The notes under the pieces were generated by a model. That model did no database searches, was not told the origin of the DNA, and saw only the letters and a list, made by a program, of their open reading frames with translations. DNA of 64,000 bases, taken from Macrocybe gigantea. Its lineage: Eukaryota > Basidiomycota > Agaricomycetes > Agaricales > Callistosporiaceae. Shown one piece after another: positions 34,771 to 46,855 of this stretch. The DNA is taken from NCBI GenBank assembly GCA_011319805.1, contig SJRY01000048.1:1-64000 (forward strand), written 5' to 3'. A program made the translations under genes and the position numbers. How positions within the stretch are numbered: the first letter of the stretch is position 1; each line of letters opens with the position of its first letter.

Positions 34771-37700
34771 TCAAATTCGCAGACTTTCAGCTGTTTCTTT
34801 TTCTTGTTTGGTACGGATGTATCTATACGCCGGGTTTAAAGGCAATGCTTGGAAATGCTACGTGTTCGGATTCTCCTTGGTCGTTCTTGCGGATCTATGA
34901 GCTCTGATCGTCGCCTTCCTCTTTTAATCTTGTTGGCCGACATGCTATTTATCGCTTCGTTGTTTCAGAATATATCTGGGATGATATCTGCGGCCACGTC
35001 TGTGCCCTATCGAATTGAATCTTAGGTTTCCGAATTCTTCCAATTCATCACTTGCCGTTACGGGGAAGGTTTCAAATAAAAGCTACTCGGCGAGCAAGAA
35101 CAACGAAGCACCGGATATGACCTATGCCAGTCGAGATTCCCATCATAAACGCCCTTTTCGCCCTGCAATGCAGTTCATGGTCACACCATTCATTCCATGC
35201 GTGGAGATCCTCCACTTCTGTCCACGTTTAAGCGATGCCGTCGTCTTTCATTTGAATTGCTCCCTGTGGGTTTCACCACGCCCTCTTCCGAGGTATGAAG
35301 GAAGCAGGATGTACTTTTTTCACAACGAGAAAAGGACGACCTCGTGCATTCTTAGAACATGATCGATACTCAATTCTATTTCTATCAAAGGAAAGCTTCT
35401 CCGCATGCTGCCACCATGTCCATTGTGATGGATCTTCATTTCGCCGTTTTGTAGGCTTTTCCTTGGTGAAATATAGCCTACCCTTCGTTTTCGCCGCTGA
35501 CTTGCATTGTCAGAGCCCCGCGTGCAAGTATAGTCTCGCTTTCTTGCGCTATTCGCGTGCGTGGCCTTGCGCGCTTCGGCTATTACTCGGACGATAATCC
35601 AGGCTTATCAACAAGTCTTCTCTGCTTGCACCCCGAAAATCACTGGTGGGGAGTAATTATTCTGTCGACGATGATTTCTGCTTCTATTTGTGATATGGGC
35701 ATCTTCACCGGTATTTCTCGCAAAGGAGATGGTCATCGCCCTGGTTGCCGCAATGCTGGTCCAGTAATCTGGTCAGACATTGAAATTCTTCAACATGCGG
35801 AGAGCGTACGATTCATGATGCTGGCTGGTCTTATTCGAAGAGGAAATGGATGACTATTATATCCTGATACCTGGCCAGCTGTTTCTCATCTTTCCCATAA
35901 TGAGTTCTGACTGGTTCCAATCGTGGCGATATCTATATTTTGGGGAAAACGCTGAGATCTGTCCTCAGCCGAACCATCTCACTCTGAGGTTTTGTTGTGT
36001 CTGGCTCACCTGCATGCTATCGCAACACGGCGACAATTAGCCCCGTTGCATTTGACCTCGCAACACCGCTATAAAGTCCGCGCACTAAGACACTTGGTTA
36101 GGCGACCCTAACATTGCCGTGGATGCATCTTTCCGTGTCATGGACTGATCATGTCTACGCGTCTACGAACGACGGAAATAATATTCGTATTGACAGCAAG
36201 GACATCCACTTCCTCACCCCAGCATCCTGCTTTTGGACATCGTTTGAGTTGCATGACAATATGTTTCCTCGGACAATTAGTCGGAATTTCATCCAATGCC
36301 AGAACATTCGATTGTAGCTTCGAGAAATCTTGAACCTGCTGTTGCCAACAGCTGGTGTGGTAAATCCGTCGCCTCTATACGGTCATGTTCAGCGTGCATT
36401 TGAAGGATCCAAGTGTTCAGTGGACCCTACCACATGCGATATCTGTAAACCACGATGTTCCTCAATCCAGATTGTCAGCTGATCCTCGAAAAGCGGCGGA
36501 AATGAACCGCTCGACCAACGATTCACTAAGTTCTACTAGGTGCGCCCACAGACCGCAAGCTCAACATCGTCCCCCGCTGAACGATGGTGGCATCCTCCAA
36601 GCGAGAGAGATAGAATCTGCTTTGCGTACCCTTCCCTTGTTTCTCTGCAGCTGCCTGGATCACATCAGATGTCTATCTAAACGAGAGGCACGTTTATCGT
36701 CCAGCGGAATTTTGCTCATAAACCCAATTGGATAGAACACTTCTGGCTGCTAGAACCAAACCGCTGCTCTCACCGACCAGGGATGCACGCATAATTCTAT
36801 TGATTGACGCGATCTTCGTATGGGCATTATTCTTTTTTTTTTTCCAGAGCGACAGCTCGGAGCCGCAACAGCGGTCAGGAGAAGTGGAGTTCGATGGCGT
36901 TGGGAAAGAGGAAAATGAACGAAAAGATTTTCCGCTGATCATAATCCAACAGAAGGAGAGGGCGAACCGACAATTGCTCCGAGCGACTGACCAGAAGAGC
37001 AGGCCCACTGATTTACCTGGCGGGACCGAGGGCAGGCACAGACAAACACTGACAAAGGAGATGGAGAATGGGGAAAAGGAGGAACGATGCGTGTGAAAAC
37101 GCTCGTTCTGGTGTGTGAGGGTGCGAGGAGTTAAGCATCCACGCGTGGACAAGGAGGGAACGAATGTACTGATTGGGCAGTTCTGTGATGTCGTTAACAT
37201 CGGGGGACAGTGGCAGGATATGGAAGGTGTTTTAACGGCATTCCATGTAAGCATGACAAGTGTGAGTATACCAGCCGTATAAGTGTAAACTATATTGGCG
37301 TGCCTTGCGTTCATTTTTGGACGCGTTCCATGTGATGCACCTCACCTCCGATCTCTTTCCTCTCCGTCTCCACATTTTTTTTGTCGGAACAGATCCAAAT
37401 GAAGAAAAGCGAACCACGGGATGCGTAATTGATATGGTAGGGGAGCAAAGGAAATTTCATCATCCAGAGCCATTAACTGGATCCAAATTTCAAACAAGAA
37501 ATTTAACGGGGATACATCCATGAGAATTGGTGGCCAAGCTGACGTCCCTGCTTGCGCAGAATACAGTGAGCTTTGCCTTGTCGGCGTGTCTCTCTCAGAG
37601 AAGCGGCGACGGGTACTCCCGCGGCCACAGAAAATACAGTGATATGACGGCACTAAGTGGCATTAAACGTGGGTATGTACAATTTTACAACTGTAAGCGA

Positions 37701-38069
37701 CTTGGCTTTTACTAAATATTGGCATCTTAGTCATATGCATACATATTATAGCAATGAGGAATATCCAAGCGACGACTTCGGGGAGAAGGAGGAACGCATG
37801 CCGAAAGAACAAAAGGCCGGAACAGGGAGGGTCAATCGATACACCGGTAAAGGAAGTGACATGAGGGAAAAGGGGAACGAACTGCAGGTGTTCGAAAGAA
37901 GGAGGCGAGGCGATGGTATCCGCAAAGCAATGTATGAATTAGGCACTTGTGGATAAATCGTGGCAGGGCTGTGTAAAGATAGAAAGCACAAACCAGGGCA
38001 ACGAGGAGGGAGATGAATAAAATAATATCGGACTATGGATCAATTTTTATTTTGACCATTTATTGTTCG
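34771..38069. other. Long stretch without a recognisable gene
   Basis: About 3.3 kb. Only short open frames on both strands, none with a motif or a consistent exon chain. A purine-rich stretch at 36,840-37,100 gives a charged frame that looks like composition rather than protein. It probably includes the 3' end of the phosphate transporter transcript and that of the converging APSES gene. Confidence 0.4.
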
Positions 38070-40673
38070 TCACCATGGCCTGTGGGGACGAACGTCGCTG
38101 TCCGCAGAGTTCCGGCGCACCGCGGACAGCCTATCAGAGTCCGAGTCGTGGAGCTCGCCAATGCGGCCGAGAGACCCGTCATCTTCGTCTTTCTTCTTCA
38201 TAGTGGGGAACCAGTCCGTTCCCGAGCGCTGGCGGTGGTGATGGTGATGGTGGGCAGGGAAGAGTTGGTGCGGGTGGCGATGCTCCTGGTCGTGGGTGGC
38301 GTAGGATTCTGAGACTCTACGTTGTTGTAGAACAGGCGGGTGGTCCTTTCCCGAGGCCAGCGTCGCTGTTGCAACGATAGTCGTCATTACAGCAGGCGCA
38401 GAAGAAGCAGAGACGGGCCCAAAGCCGAGCGTAGCGTTCGAATGGACGCCGCCCCGCATCGAGGCTGCGGAGCGTGGGGTCTCGGGGGAAATAGGCGATG
38501 GATCGCACGTCGAAAGGCCGTCGTGGGATGTGTCCGATGGGACGGACAACCTCAGGTCATCTCGACCGCGTGAGCTGGGGCTGCGGTGAGGGAGATAGGC
38601 TCCGCTCTCGTCCAGCCTTTCATGGCGCTCATATTGGAAATGTCCACTGGCGTCGCCATATTCGTCGCCAGAAGTAGAGCTGTTAGATCGGGAGTGTGGA
38701 TGTTGGGAGGTACGTGGTGGTGGTATGGAGGCTAGTGACGATGAGGATCGGGGTTCGTCGCCTGAAAATCTGGGAACAGATGGACACAAATATTTTTGTC
38801 AATATTAAACTTCTTCAATTATTTGATTTGGGCAAAACACCAAAAAAACATGAATTCGCATGAAGTTGTCGGATGACGGTGGATAGCGTGAAGAAGGAAA
38901 AATAGGAACAACCAGCCGGAGGGAGAGGTATTTACCTGTGATTGGAACCCGAAGATCGTCTTCTTTTCGTTGAGGCAGGAGCATCGCCCATGGGATAGTC
39001 GTCTTCGTCCGCTCTCAGCCTTCTTAACACAGCCGCGGAGTCGTGAGTGTGCAACCCCCGCAGATCTTCCAGAGCAGAGATGGGAGGCAGAGCATACGGG
39101 GACGAGCCAGAGCTTTGGTCGACGTGAGGGGATCGTATCGGCGGCAATGTGATTTCTTCGCGCAGGCCTGCCTTGGACAGTCGATGGTGCAATTGCGGTG
39201 ATGAAGGCGGGTGAACATGGTTTAGTGCATTGTGCGGCGATATGAGTCGTTCCTGATCACGAAGCGACAAGGAGGGTATGTCGAGGGAGAGAGGGCCACC
39301 CCTGGAATCTGTCGAGGGCCTGCGAGCCGGATGGGGTGCATGCGACGAGTACGGCGAATAACGGACAGAAGATGAGGATGACGGCGCCCGATCCCTCATG
39401 GACCCCGCGTTCGAGCTAGCTGTGTTTACGTCCGATGCTTGCTGGCGGTGATGGTGATCGATGACGCCAACGCCTGGTCCAGGAGGCGCAGGATACGCAT
39501 ATCCACTAGGCGAGCGATTGCCTGCGCCACTGGACATGCCATCGTGGCCTCGGTGTTGGTCCCGCGGAGAATAAAAATTAGACATGCTGGTGAAAGCTGA
39601 GGGTGGATGAGAGCCGGCCGGCGACGTCTGCATAGGTGATATTGCGCGTCTGGGGTCGTCGTTGCCGCCGTTGTTGGGGGTGACAACTGTCCAGTTTGTC
39701 TGAGGATCACGAGGCGTCTGGAGGAGGCTCGGGTTTGCGTGAGTGTGTCGGCGTGCTCGACGACGGCTGGTACCCGAGGCGACAACTTGGCCATACCCTG
39801 GTTGATCGGGTGATAGGCATGTGCTCGGGAATGTAGGCCTAGAATCAAGGGGACAAAAAGAAAGGCGCCTCATGTTGAGCTTCGACACGTTGAGTAGCGG
39901 AAAAGAAACTTTTACCCAAATAACGGAATGAGATCATCTCGTATTGACCACGCTACTCTGTTTGAAGAATTAAGAAAAAAAAAACGCATTCGTTTCTGCT
40001 GATGAGCACCGACCTTCTTGATAGTCTCAATGCGACCTTTCAGTTGGCGAGGATTCGTGAGTTACCGAGTCGAACGGTGGCACAACCACGCTTACCTCGT
40101 ACGGCATCCACGTTCCTTGGATTTTCAAGTAACCACCTCGCACCCGGCGAATGAGAGGCGCGAGGTCCGGCTGCGAATCAATCATCTTGACGATGTCGGC
40201 TGAGCGAGGTATCAAAAGATTAAAATGTGGCTGTCTTGGCTCCACAGTGGCTCACCTTTGGAGTTTCCCAATGCTGTATGTTGCGAGAGAGATGAGCGAC
40301 GGGTGCCAGGTTCAGGAACGGTGGAATGGAAGCAGGGGTGATGCGCACCTTTCCAAATGCCGGTCCAGAGAATGTAGCCATCATCGATGTCCATCATGAT
40401 CCATTGACCGTTCAACGGGTATTCGTAGACAGGTCTAGAGGAAGATCAGCGATGTCGGCGGGTGGTGAACTGGTAGGCGCACATGTAACCGCGTGGGTCG
40501 TTGCTGGTGATGTACCGGCCTTTGGTGACATGATGGTTGGGACTGGCGTATGGACGAAATCTTGGCCCTAGGTTGGTGGGCGGGGATGAGGGTATAGTGT
40601 CCTGCTGATGTGAACGACGGAATGGGAGAGCGCGGGGGTAGAGAAGACATACCTGGAGCATGTTGGAGGTCAT
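38070..40673 (-). CDS. APSES/KilA-N transcription factor, Xbp1-like
   Basis: Sequence-specific DNA-binding regulator of fungal growth and stress responses. Nine exons: 40673-40653, 40601-40483, 40434-40349, 40273-40256, 40199-40096, 40036-40014, 39957-39916, 39838-38936 and 38769-38070 (2016 nt, 671 residues, frame closes). The DNA-binding domain spans about residues 45-150: YIPVYEYPLNGQWIMMDIDD, GYILWTGIWKALGNSKADIV, LIRRVRGGYLKIQGTWMPYE and VAWSIRDDLIPLFGPTFPST. Six introns cut this domain, one flanking an 18-base microexon. The long C-terminus is disordered (Ser, Pro, His-rich, with a run of His), with a basic KRRRSS segment as probable NLS. Start fixed by a stop just upstream. Confidence 0.9.
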
Positions 40674-41806
40674 TTCGAAAAAGGCGGCCAAAAAAGAGGG
40701 AACACGAGGTTATAAGTAGGCCGGAGGCCGGGTTTCGTCCGAAGAAGAGAGGGGATTGTTTATTTTTTTTTTTTTTGAAAGATAAGTCGTAAACTGAAAG
40801 GAACCCTAAAGTGGTCGAACCACGCGTAAAAGAGGTCGTCAGGTAATCCCGCCCTTGACAATTTGACAAACGACCAAAACGGAAGTCACCTTCGCAGCCC
40901 CCGGCACGACCATCTCGATCTTCTCTCTCAGCCCAATATGGTAACCCCATCCCATTTTAAATTTTTCCCGGTAGAATTCTCTTTTCTGGAAATCAGCCTG
41001 GCCTCAGCTCCGCCTCTGCCCGTCGTCTACGCGGCGCAGCCCGACGGACTGAACGAGAGAGAAGAACGATGAGAATGGGAGAACGGTTGTCCTCTTGCGT
41101 GTGTCCGGTCTCGCTCTTCGCAACAACGATGGTATCCAGACAGGTTCCACTCGGTCCAGGTACGGCGACTCGCTGGACCGTGGTCACGCGTATACTAAAT
41201 ATATATAGATGAATATTTATTTTGCAATTCCCAGGGCTGTCGAACGCTCGATCATGACGAATGGCCGGCTTGGGTGCCTGACAAGGCTGATCCTCGATCG
41301 CTGGTGTTGGCGCGAAAAATTTCCCCCTCGTCGAAGAAGCGGGTCACGGGAACAGACGGCCTAAAAAATCCATGAGAAAACGTGCCCGAGACTCGGCTGA
41401 ACCCATCCTCCAGGCCTTGACGACCTCTTTGTTCCCAGCCCCGCCAGAACGCCCGCCTTTATCGCACAAAGTAACCACTCCCGCTCGGTACCGAAACCAT
41501 GTGAGAATTTCTAGAAAAGCAACCATGCGTTGATGAACCTTACATCCCCTGTCAACCGACTCCTCCCAATTTCCAACACATATCAATATAAGTAAATGTC
41601 CTCTCGGTTGTCCTTTGCCATCATCACGAACCATCCATCCGGCAGATCTTATATGCGCCCCGCAATGCCTGCAGCCTGACCATCATGTTCGATCGGTATT
41701 TTTGGCCTATGTAGCTGGGAACATAACATGAACTATAAAAAAGAGACCAACGCTGTCCTATCTACGGAAAATCCAGGGAGGGGAGAGAGAAATGAAACGG
41801 ATGCGG
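40674..41806. other. Intergenic, no gene seen
   Basis: Promoter side of the APSES gene and 3' side of the ornithine decarboxylase gene. A T-rich homopolymer lies at 40,760-40,775. The minus-strand frame at 41,344-41,634 has no recognisable feature. Confidence 0.4.
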
Positions 41807-43476
41807 TTATAATCCATAACCGCTTGCGGCAAAGGAAGAGAGCGCGTTCACGACCTCAGATGATCCAGACATGCCAGTGGTGTAGATCACGTTGCTTAGC
41901 TCGAACCCATTGAACTGGCTCGCGGCGCAAACCGTGTAGGCACCCATGTTGTCGAACCCGAGCCAATCTCCGACTCGGAGCGCGTTAGGAAGCGTCGTCT
42001 TCGGTGACACACAATCGATGCTGTCACACGTCGGACCCCAGACGCTGCTCAGTTGCCGCGGCTCCGAGTCCGGCACGTGGAACGAACCGCCCATCGAGAG
42101 AACATACGGATGTTTGACTTGATGATCGAAGAGGATGCAATTGAACGCCCCGTACACGCCATCATTGATGTAGTCTGCAAGGAGAATAGACCATCATGAC
42201 TCGGGCACGAATGAAAGAAAGAACAGGCACACTGACACATAACACCTGGTTGATCGGTTCCCTCTGTTACGCTTTCTGCAGACGCCTCGGTGAGGGGTGC
42301 CCTCCGCGCGATGATGTGGGCTGCCAGTTTGAATGCCTTTGACACGTAGAACCGGCCGGGCTCCGCGATGATCTCGATGCCGTCTTGCTCTCGGTTGGGG
42401 AAGTGCTCCTCGATGGCGTCCGTCAAAAAAGACGCCGCCTGCTCAAACAAGGCATCCTCAAACCCACCGCCGACGTCAAGCAGGCGGAACGTGTACCCAA
42501 CTTCCGTGGCCATATTGAACACGCGCTTGGCCCGCGCGATGGCGTCCGTGTAAACCGATGGGTCATAGCATCCGCTTCCCACATGGAAACTGACGCCGAC
42601 GACGTCAAGCCCCAGCTCCCGAGCCTTGGAAAGCAGGCCTGGCACTGTATCCAGAGGTGCGCCAAACTTGATGCCAAACGCACACAGACTTTTGGAGTCG
42701 TCGGTGAGGATGCGCACCACAAGCTTTGCATGTGGATGCGCACGTGCCACCTTGTACAACTCGTCCGCGTTGTCAAAGGTCATGGTATCGACGCCGACTT
42801 TGCCTGCGTTGCGCACAAACGAGGCAGCCTTGCAGGGGTTTGCAAAGATGATTCGCGAGGGATCTATTCCGCCGATGTTCAAGACTTGCGAGATCTCCCC
42901 GTTGGATGCACAGTCGAAACCGGTGCCCAACGACGCCAGAAGTCGTAGCACGTACGGATCCGGGTTGCATTTTACGGCTGTATAGAAGAAACATGAGCTT
43001 GATTAAACTGCTGGAGAGTCACAGGACGGATATTGGACGATACCATAAAAAGGTGTGACATCTGGAAGGGCCTTCTTCCATCGCTCGTGCTGGTGATAGA
43101 CTTGGCCAAGATCCGCTACAAAAAAGGCTTTTTCGGAATCCGGCTCGTGTGCCTCGGCCATGCGGGAAGCGTTCATGATACCGAGTCGCATATGAACGTC
43201 AGGATGACCGTGATGAAGCGGAGGCAAGGACGGAAATATGGATATTTCCAATTCGACTCGAGGCTCTACCGAGGCGGTGGTGCAGTCGCCGTCACTGCAG
43301 CTGGTGGAGCAGTCAGAAGGCACATAGATGGAGGTTGCGGGGATGTCATTGACTATAAATTTGAGGTTCTCGAAGACGGCGACTTCTGCAGACGTAGTCG
43401 TCGTCGTCGCCGCTGCCGCGGTATCGGCGACGTTGAACGAATAATCAAAGGGTGATAGAACTTGGACTTGGGACAT
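41807..43476 (-). CDS. SPE1: Ornithine decarboxylase
   Basis: Converts ornithine to putrescine, the first committed step of polyamine synthesis; a cytosolic, PLP-dependent homodimer of the alanine-racemase fold. Three exons: 43476-43044, 42977-42237 and 42174-41807 (1542 nt, 513 residues, frame closes). The Schiff-base lysine is Lys147 in AVKCNPDP, split by intron 1. Other markers: VGVSFHVGSGC, RLLDVGGGFED, EIIAEPGRFYV (phosphate binding), YYINDGVYGAFNCILFDH, the catalytic Cys441 in GPTCDSID and GAYTVCAASQFNGF. The N-terminus before the barrel is longer than in yeast and Ala/Thr-rich. 43476 is the first in-frame ATG, but the frame stays open for about 100 codons upstream, so further 5' exons are possible. 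Confidence 0.94.
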
Positions 43477-43822
43477 TGAATCGCAAGTATTTTCGGGTAT
43501 GTCGATCGATTCTATGACGTCTATGGAAGGGTCGAAGGCGTGAGAGTCCAGAAATTGTTTTTGTCCTTGGCTGCTATGCACCCCACCGCCACGGTCGTTT
43601 ACTGGCCGGGCGGGAAAGGGTACAGCGAAGCCTGTGTCAGTCGTTGGGGGTTCCTCGCTCCCTGTCAGCGAGGAAAGAGCTTGAAGGGGGAGATTCGAAA
43701 AAGTGATTGGAGAAGAGACAAGAAATGATGATGGAAGGTTGAAGATCCGATAACCGATGCGAGGAGCCTCGATTCTGTGCTACTTGTTGTTTTGAGTCGA
43801 TGTCAGGGAGGTTCTCCTGCAA
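43477..43822 (-). other. Open, protein-like leader upstream of ornithine decarboxylase
   Basis: From 43779 to 43477 the ODC frame has no stop and no ATG. It reads protein-like sequence such as SLTGSEEPPTTDTGFAVP and SHAFDPSIDVIESIDIPENT. A pyrimidine tract followed by CAG at about 43,665 and another at 43,817 could be splice acceptors. Either an unfound 5' exon supplies the start, or this is a long leader. Confidence 0.4.
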
Positions 43823-45290
43823 TGAACAAAGACATGACGAGTCAGCCTGCTCTTCAACGTGGTGTCGCTATATTCACCTCTAACTGACGACCACCTGAAA
43901 GGGACAAATCAAAGCTCGTCCGTGAGCACTACGCCGCATAAGGACAGCAAAAGAAAGAAAGGACTGACTGAAGGGTCAGCAATCGCAAGTCTTTGTTTCG
44001 TTGTTGGTCAGTAATTGTGGCTCAGGGAAGTTCTGTTGTCGCGCAGGTCGTGACGACAGCAGAACGAGACAGAATGAATAAACGAGGCTGATTGAATCTA
44101 TGTCGAGAATCTTGACTGGACGGGCGTCCTTTTGGGGGTGAGTTTCTGGTCGTCCTTTGAGTCGTACAGTACTAAACTTTTTTTTGCCTGCAAGTCAACA
44201 CCGGCAATTTGCTCATCGATAACTTTCGGCAATTGCCGATTGGCTCTTCACCTACGCACTGACTCCAAGTACAGCTATTCGACGCCTCGCACTGCCGTTC
44301 ATTCAGCTGACGATCAAAAACATAGCCCGTCGACATGACTCAAAGCTCTTCATAAATTTTATAGGTCTTTCAAGCCTTCTGCTCTATATGCTGTGGCTGC
44401 ATTTCCCAGGGTTCCATCGATTAGCAGTGATCTCTAAGGTGGTCAAGAATTCCGAAAAAGTCCAAGGAACTCTCGCCCTATCATGATAATCGGACCTGCC
44501 CCCTTCTCTTTTCTCATTGTCCTGTGCGCCACTATACCCTTGGTGTCACCATGGCACCTCCTTTGCCCGCCATCTTCTGACGTCTGTCGACTCCTGCCTC
44601 GGACCATAATAGGCGTCGATGGAATTGAAATTTTGAACGAGACACTGGACATGTGGTCCCTTTTTCTTGTGAATGGCGGAAGCCGCGCCGTCACCGTCAA
44701 TGTCAACCGAGGACCTCGACATAGCCACGAGGCATGCGGGCTAGAAGAACCGTGGAGGACATTCTTTCACAATTCCTGGCATCATTCGTCATGTCAAGGC
44801 AAATCACCTTTAGAAGGCAAGACGTCCGCTGCGACGTCTTCGCACTTGTATTTCGATGACAATCCATTGGCAGCTATTGTTGTATGCTGTCTCGAGTCAA
44901 TACAGCGCCGTCCTATGTATATCTCATACCTTCTTTTTTCCTCGGCATAAAACATTCCCCCATGGCCTCAAATTTCCACCCCTTGACGAGTTTGAATCCC
45001 ATATGCACATGACCATGAGCCACGAGTGTTGCGGAAACACATGTCGATAAGTCAAGAGACGGCAGTGGAACAAACAGACGGTGCCCCGCGTTTCCTCGTT
45101 ATTTTCAAATCAAGAGTGGTGTCCAGATCATCTTCTCTGCGCAGCATCCCAGGTTGACCCCTTGTTCCTCTCCTTCCTCTGTTGTGCTGCGCACAGTGGG
45201 ACCTTTTCTTGCACCACGAATTCACGATTGTTCGAGTTGCGTCTAGTCACCTGTTGCTATGGCCCTTAGTGAACCGGTTCATGACTTCGG
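43823..45290. other. No gene assigned
   Basis: Overlapping open frames lie on both strands at 44,440-44,950. The plus-strand one begins with a hydrophobic segment (FSFLIVLCATIPLVSPW), but I see no family and no exon chain. Confidence 0.3.
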
Positions 45291-46150
45291 CATCACCCTC
45301 AGGGAGCCATGGTGCGCTCGCACGGGCGCTTGGGCTCTGCTGAGTATCCATATTGGGATCCATGCAACCCGGGTATCATGGTAATGATGGTCCCCCAGCC
45401 GGGCAGCTCGCACTTGATGTCGGTCGCAAAATTCTGCCGTGGTTCATACTCACGCAAGAGGGAAAAGCGTCAATGGTGACAATCAAGTCCGGCGACCCAG
45501 GATGATTATTATATTTAGCTTCACGTGGTTTCATGAAAAGGAGAAAACTGGGTGGAAGACTCGGGGAATTTTTCCCTCTTCGAGCCATAGAAACGGACGA
45601 AAAGGAAAACATGGAGGTCGTCCGGAGCGCCATATGCGGCAAACTCTGCCTGAGCACAAGACCCGAGGTTTTCGTCAATCAGGGACACCGGAGCACCATA
45701 ACTCCACATGTCGTTCTTCGATCGAGGCACTTTGCGGGCGTCTGATTGAGTTGGGCTTCCAGTCAATAGTTTTCTCGAAGTGGGTCACCGTCAGCAGATC
45801 GCAAATCAAAAACCAACGACATCGAATGACAGATGCCATTGAATCACTTACCTTTCGTTATCGCCCGATGGGCTAGGAGAACGCGAAACCTTTGAGCTTA
45901 GATCAGAGCGAAGCTCAAAACCATCTTGTCCATGCATCACGCCTCGACGAACCTCGCCAATTCCGTGTCGCCAACACGATAAAATGAGGACTCGTGGTTA
46001 AACTTGTCAACTTGCATCATATGTAACGTAAGAGGACCTGATCTCTCCGTATGGAGAACCGTCGCTATTTCGCACCACTTGCCATCTCGGCGACAACAGC
46101 CAGTGGGTAGTATCAAACCAGGTAAGTAAAGAATGAACATGACGGCCGCC
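45291..46150 (-). pseudogene. Unrecognised protein-coding locus, frame interrupted
   Basis: Several minus-strand segments look clearly coding but lie in different frames. They read KWCEIATVLHTERSGPLTLH and VDKFNHESSFYRVGDTELAR (46,110-45,940), then MHGQDGFELRSDLSSKVSRS (45,935-45,860) up to a splice donor, then SKNDMWSYGAPVSLIDENLG (45,740-45,640), NHPGSPDLIVTIDAFPS (about 45,510-45,465) and FATDIKCELPGWGTIITMIP with HGSQYGYSAEPKRPC, ending at a stop near 45,310. Introns and at least two one-base shifts would be needed to join them. Family not recognised. Confidence 0.35.
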
Positions 46151-46855
46151 TCCCCTAGGGACCCGCGTCATTCGTGTCCTGAGGTCCAGGTCATTAGCCA
46201 ACCTATGTTATCAGGTGCCCCGCACCGTGTAACCACATGGGCAATACCTTACCGTTTCGATGGTCGAGACCCCAAACGGCAGCTGAAGCGTGTCAAGCCC
46301 TTCTCTTTCCCAGGTCGTCTTTGTGCGGGTTCGAAAATTTCATGTTGAACCCGCGGAGGAAAAAGAAAGAAAATTTTCATAGAGGCAAACGCTTCGTTCG
46401 GTTGTGTGATCTATGTGCCAATGGACGTCCCTATCTGTTCTCGGTTTTGCGGAGGCTTTAATGAGCTAACCGCGCTTCCTTCAACCTACCATCTTTGGCG
46501 ACTGGCCTATCTTCAATCCGAAAGGCTACGAAGATCTTATATTCCGGATGCATCTTATTCTGTCCCTGCGTCTCGCCATTATTATAAATATCGCCCGTCT
46601 GAGACAGTTGTTTGTTACCGAAGAGTCCATTATTTACAACGAGGAACATGACAAACGTGGGGGCACACCAGACCTTCCGCTTAGCATCCTGTAATTCACG
46701 CGATCTTTCGGAGGATCGCGAGCCGAAGACTTATGGATCCTGAAAAACTTATTAATGTGGGCATTCGTTAAACTATCATATCGCCAAGCAACGCAATAGA
46801 AATGTTCGATGACAAGGATGGAAAGGGTGGCTTGCGCGCAAGGCTGCTACTGAAT

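Noticed and set aside
36728..37096. 122-residue charged ORF
   Set aside because: Purine-rich low-complexity sequence with a T run giving a Phe stretch; no splice context or homology visible.
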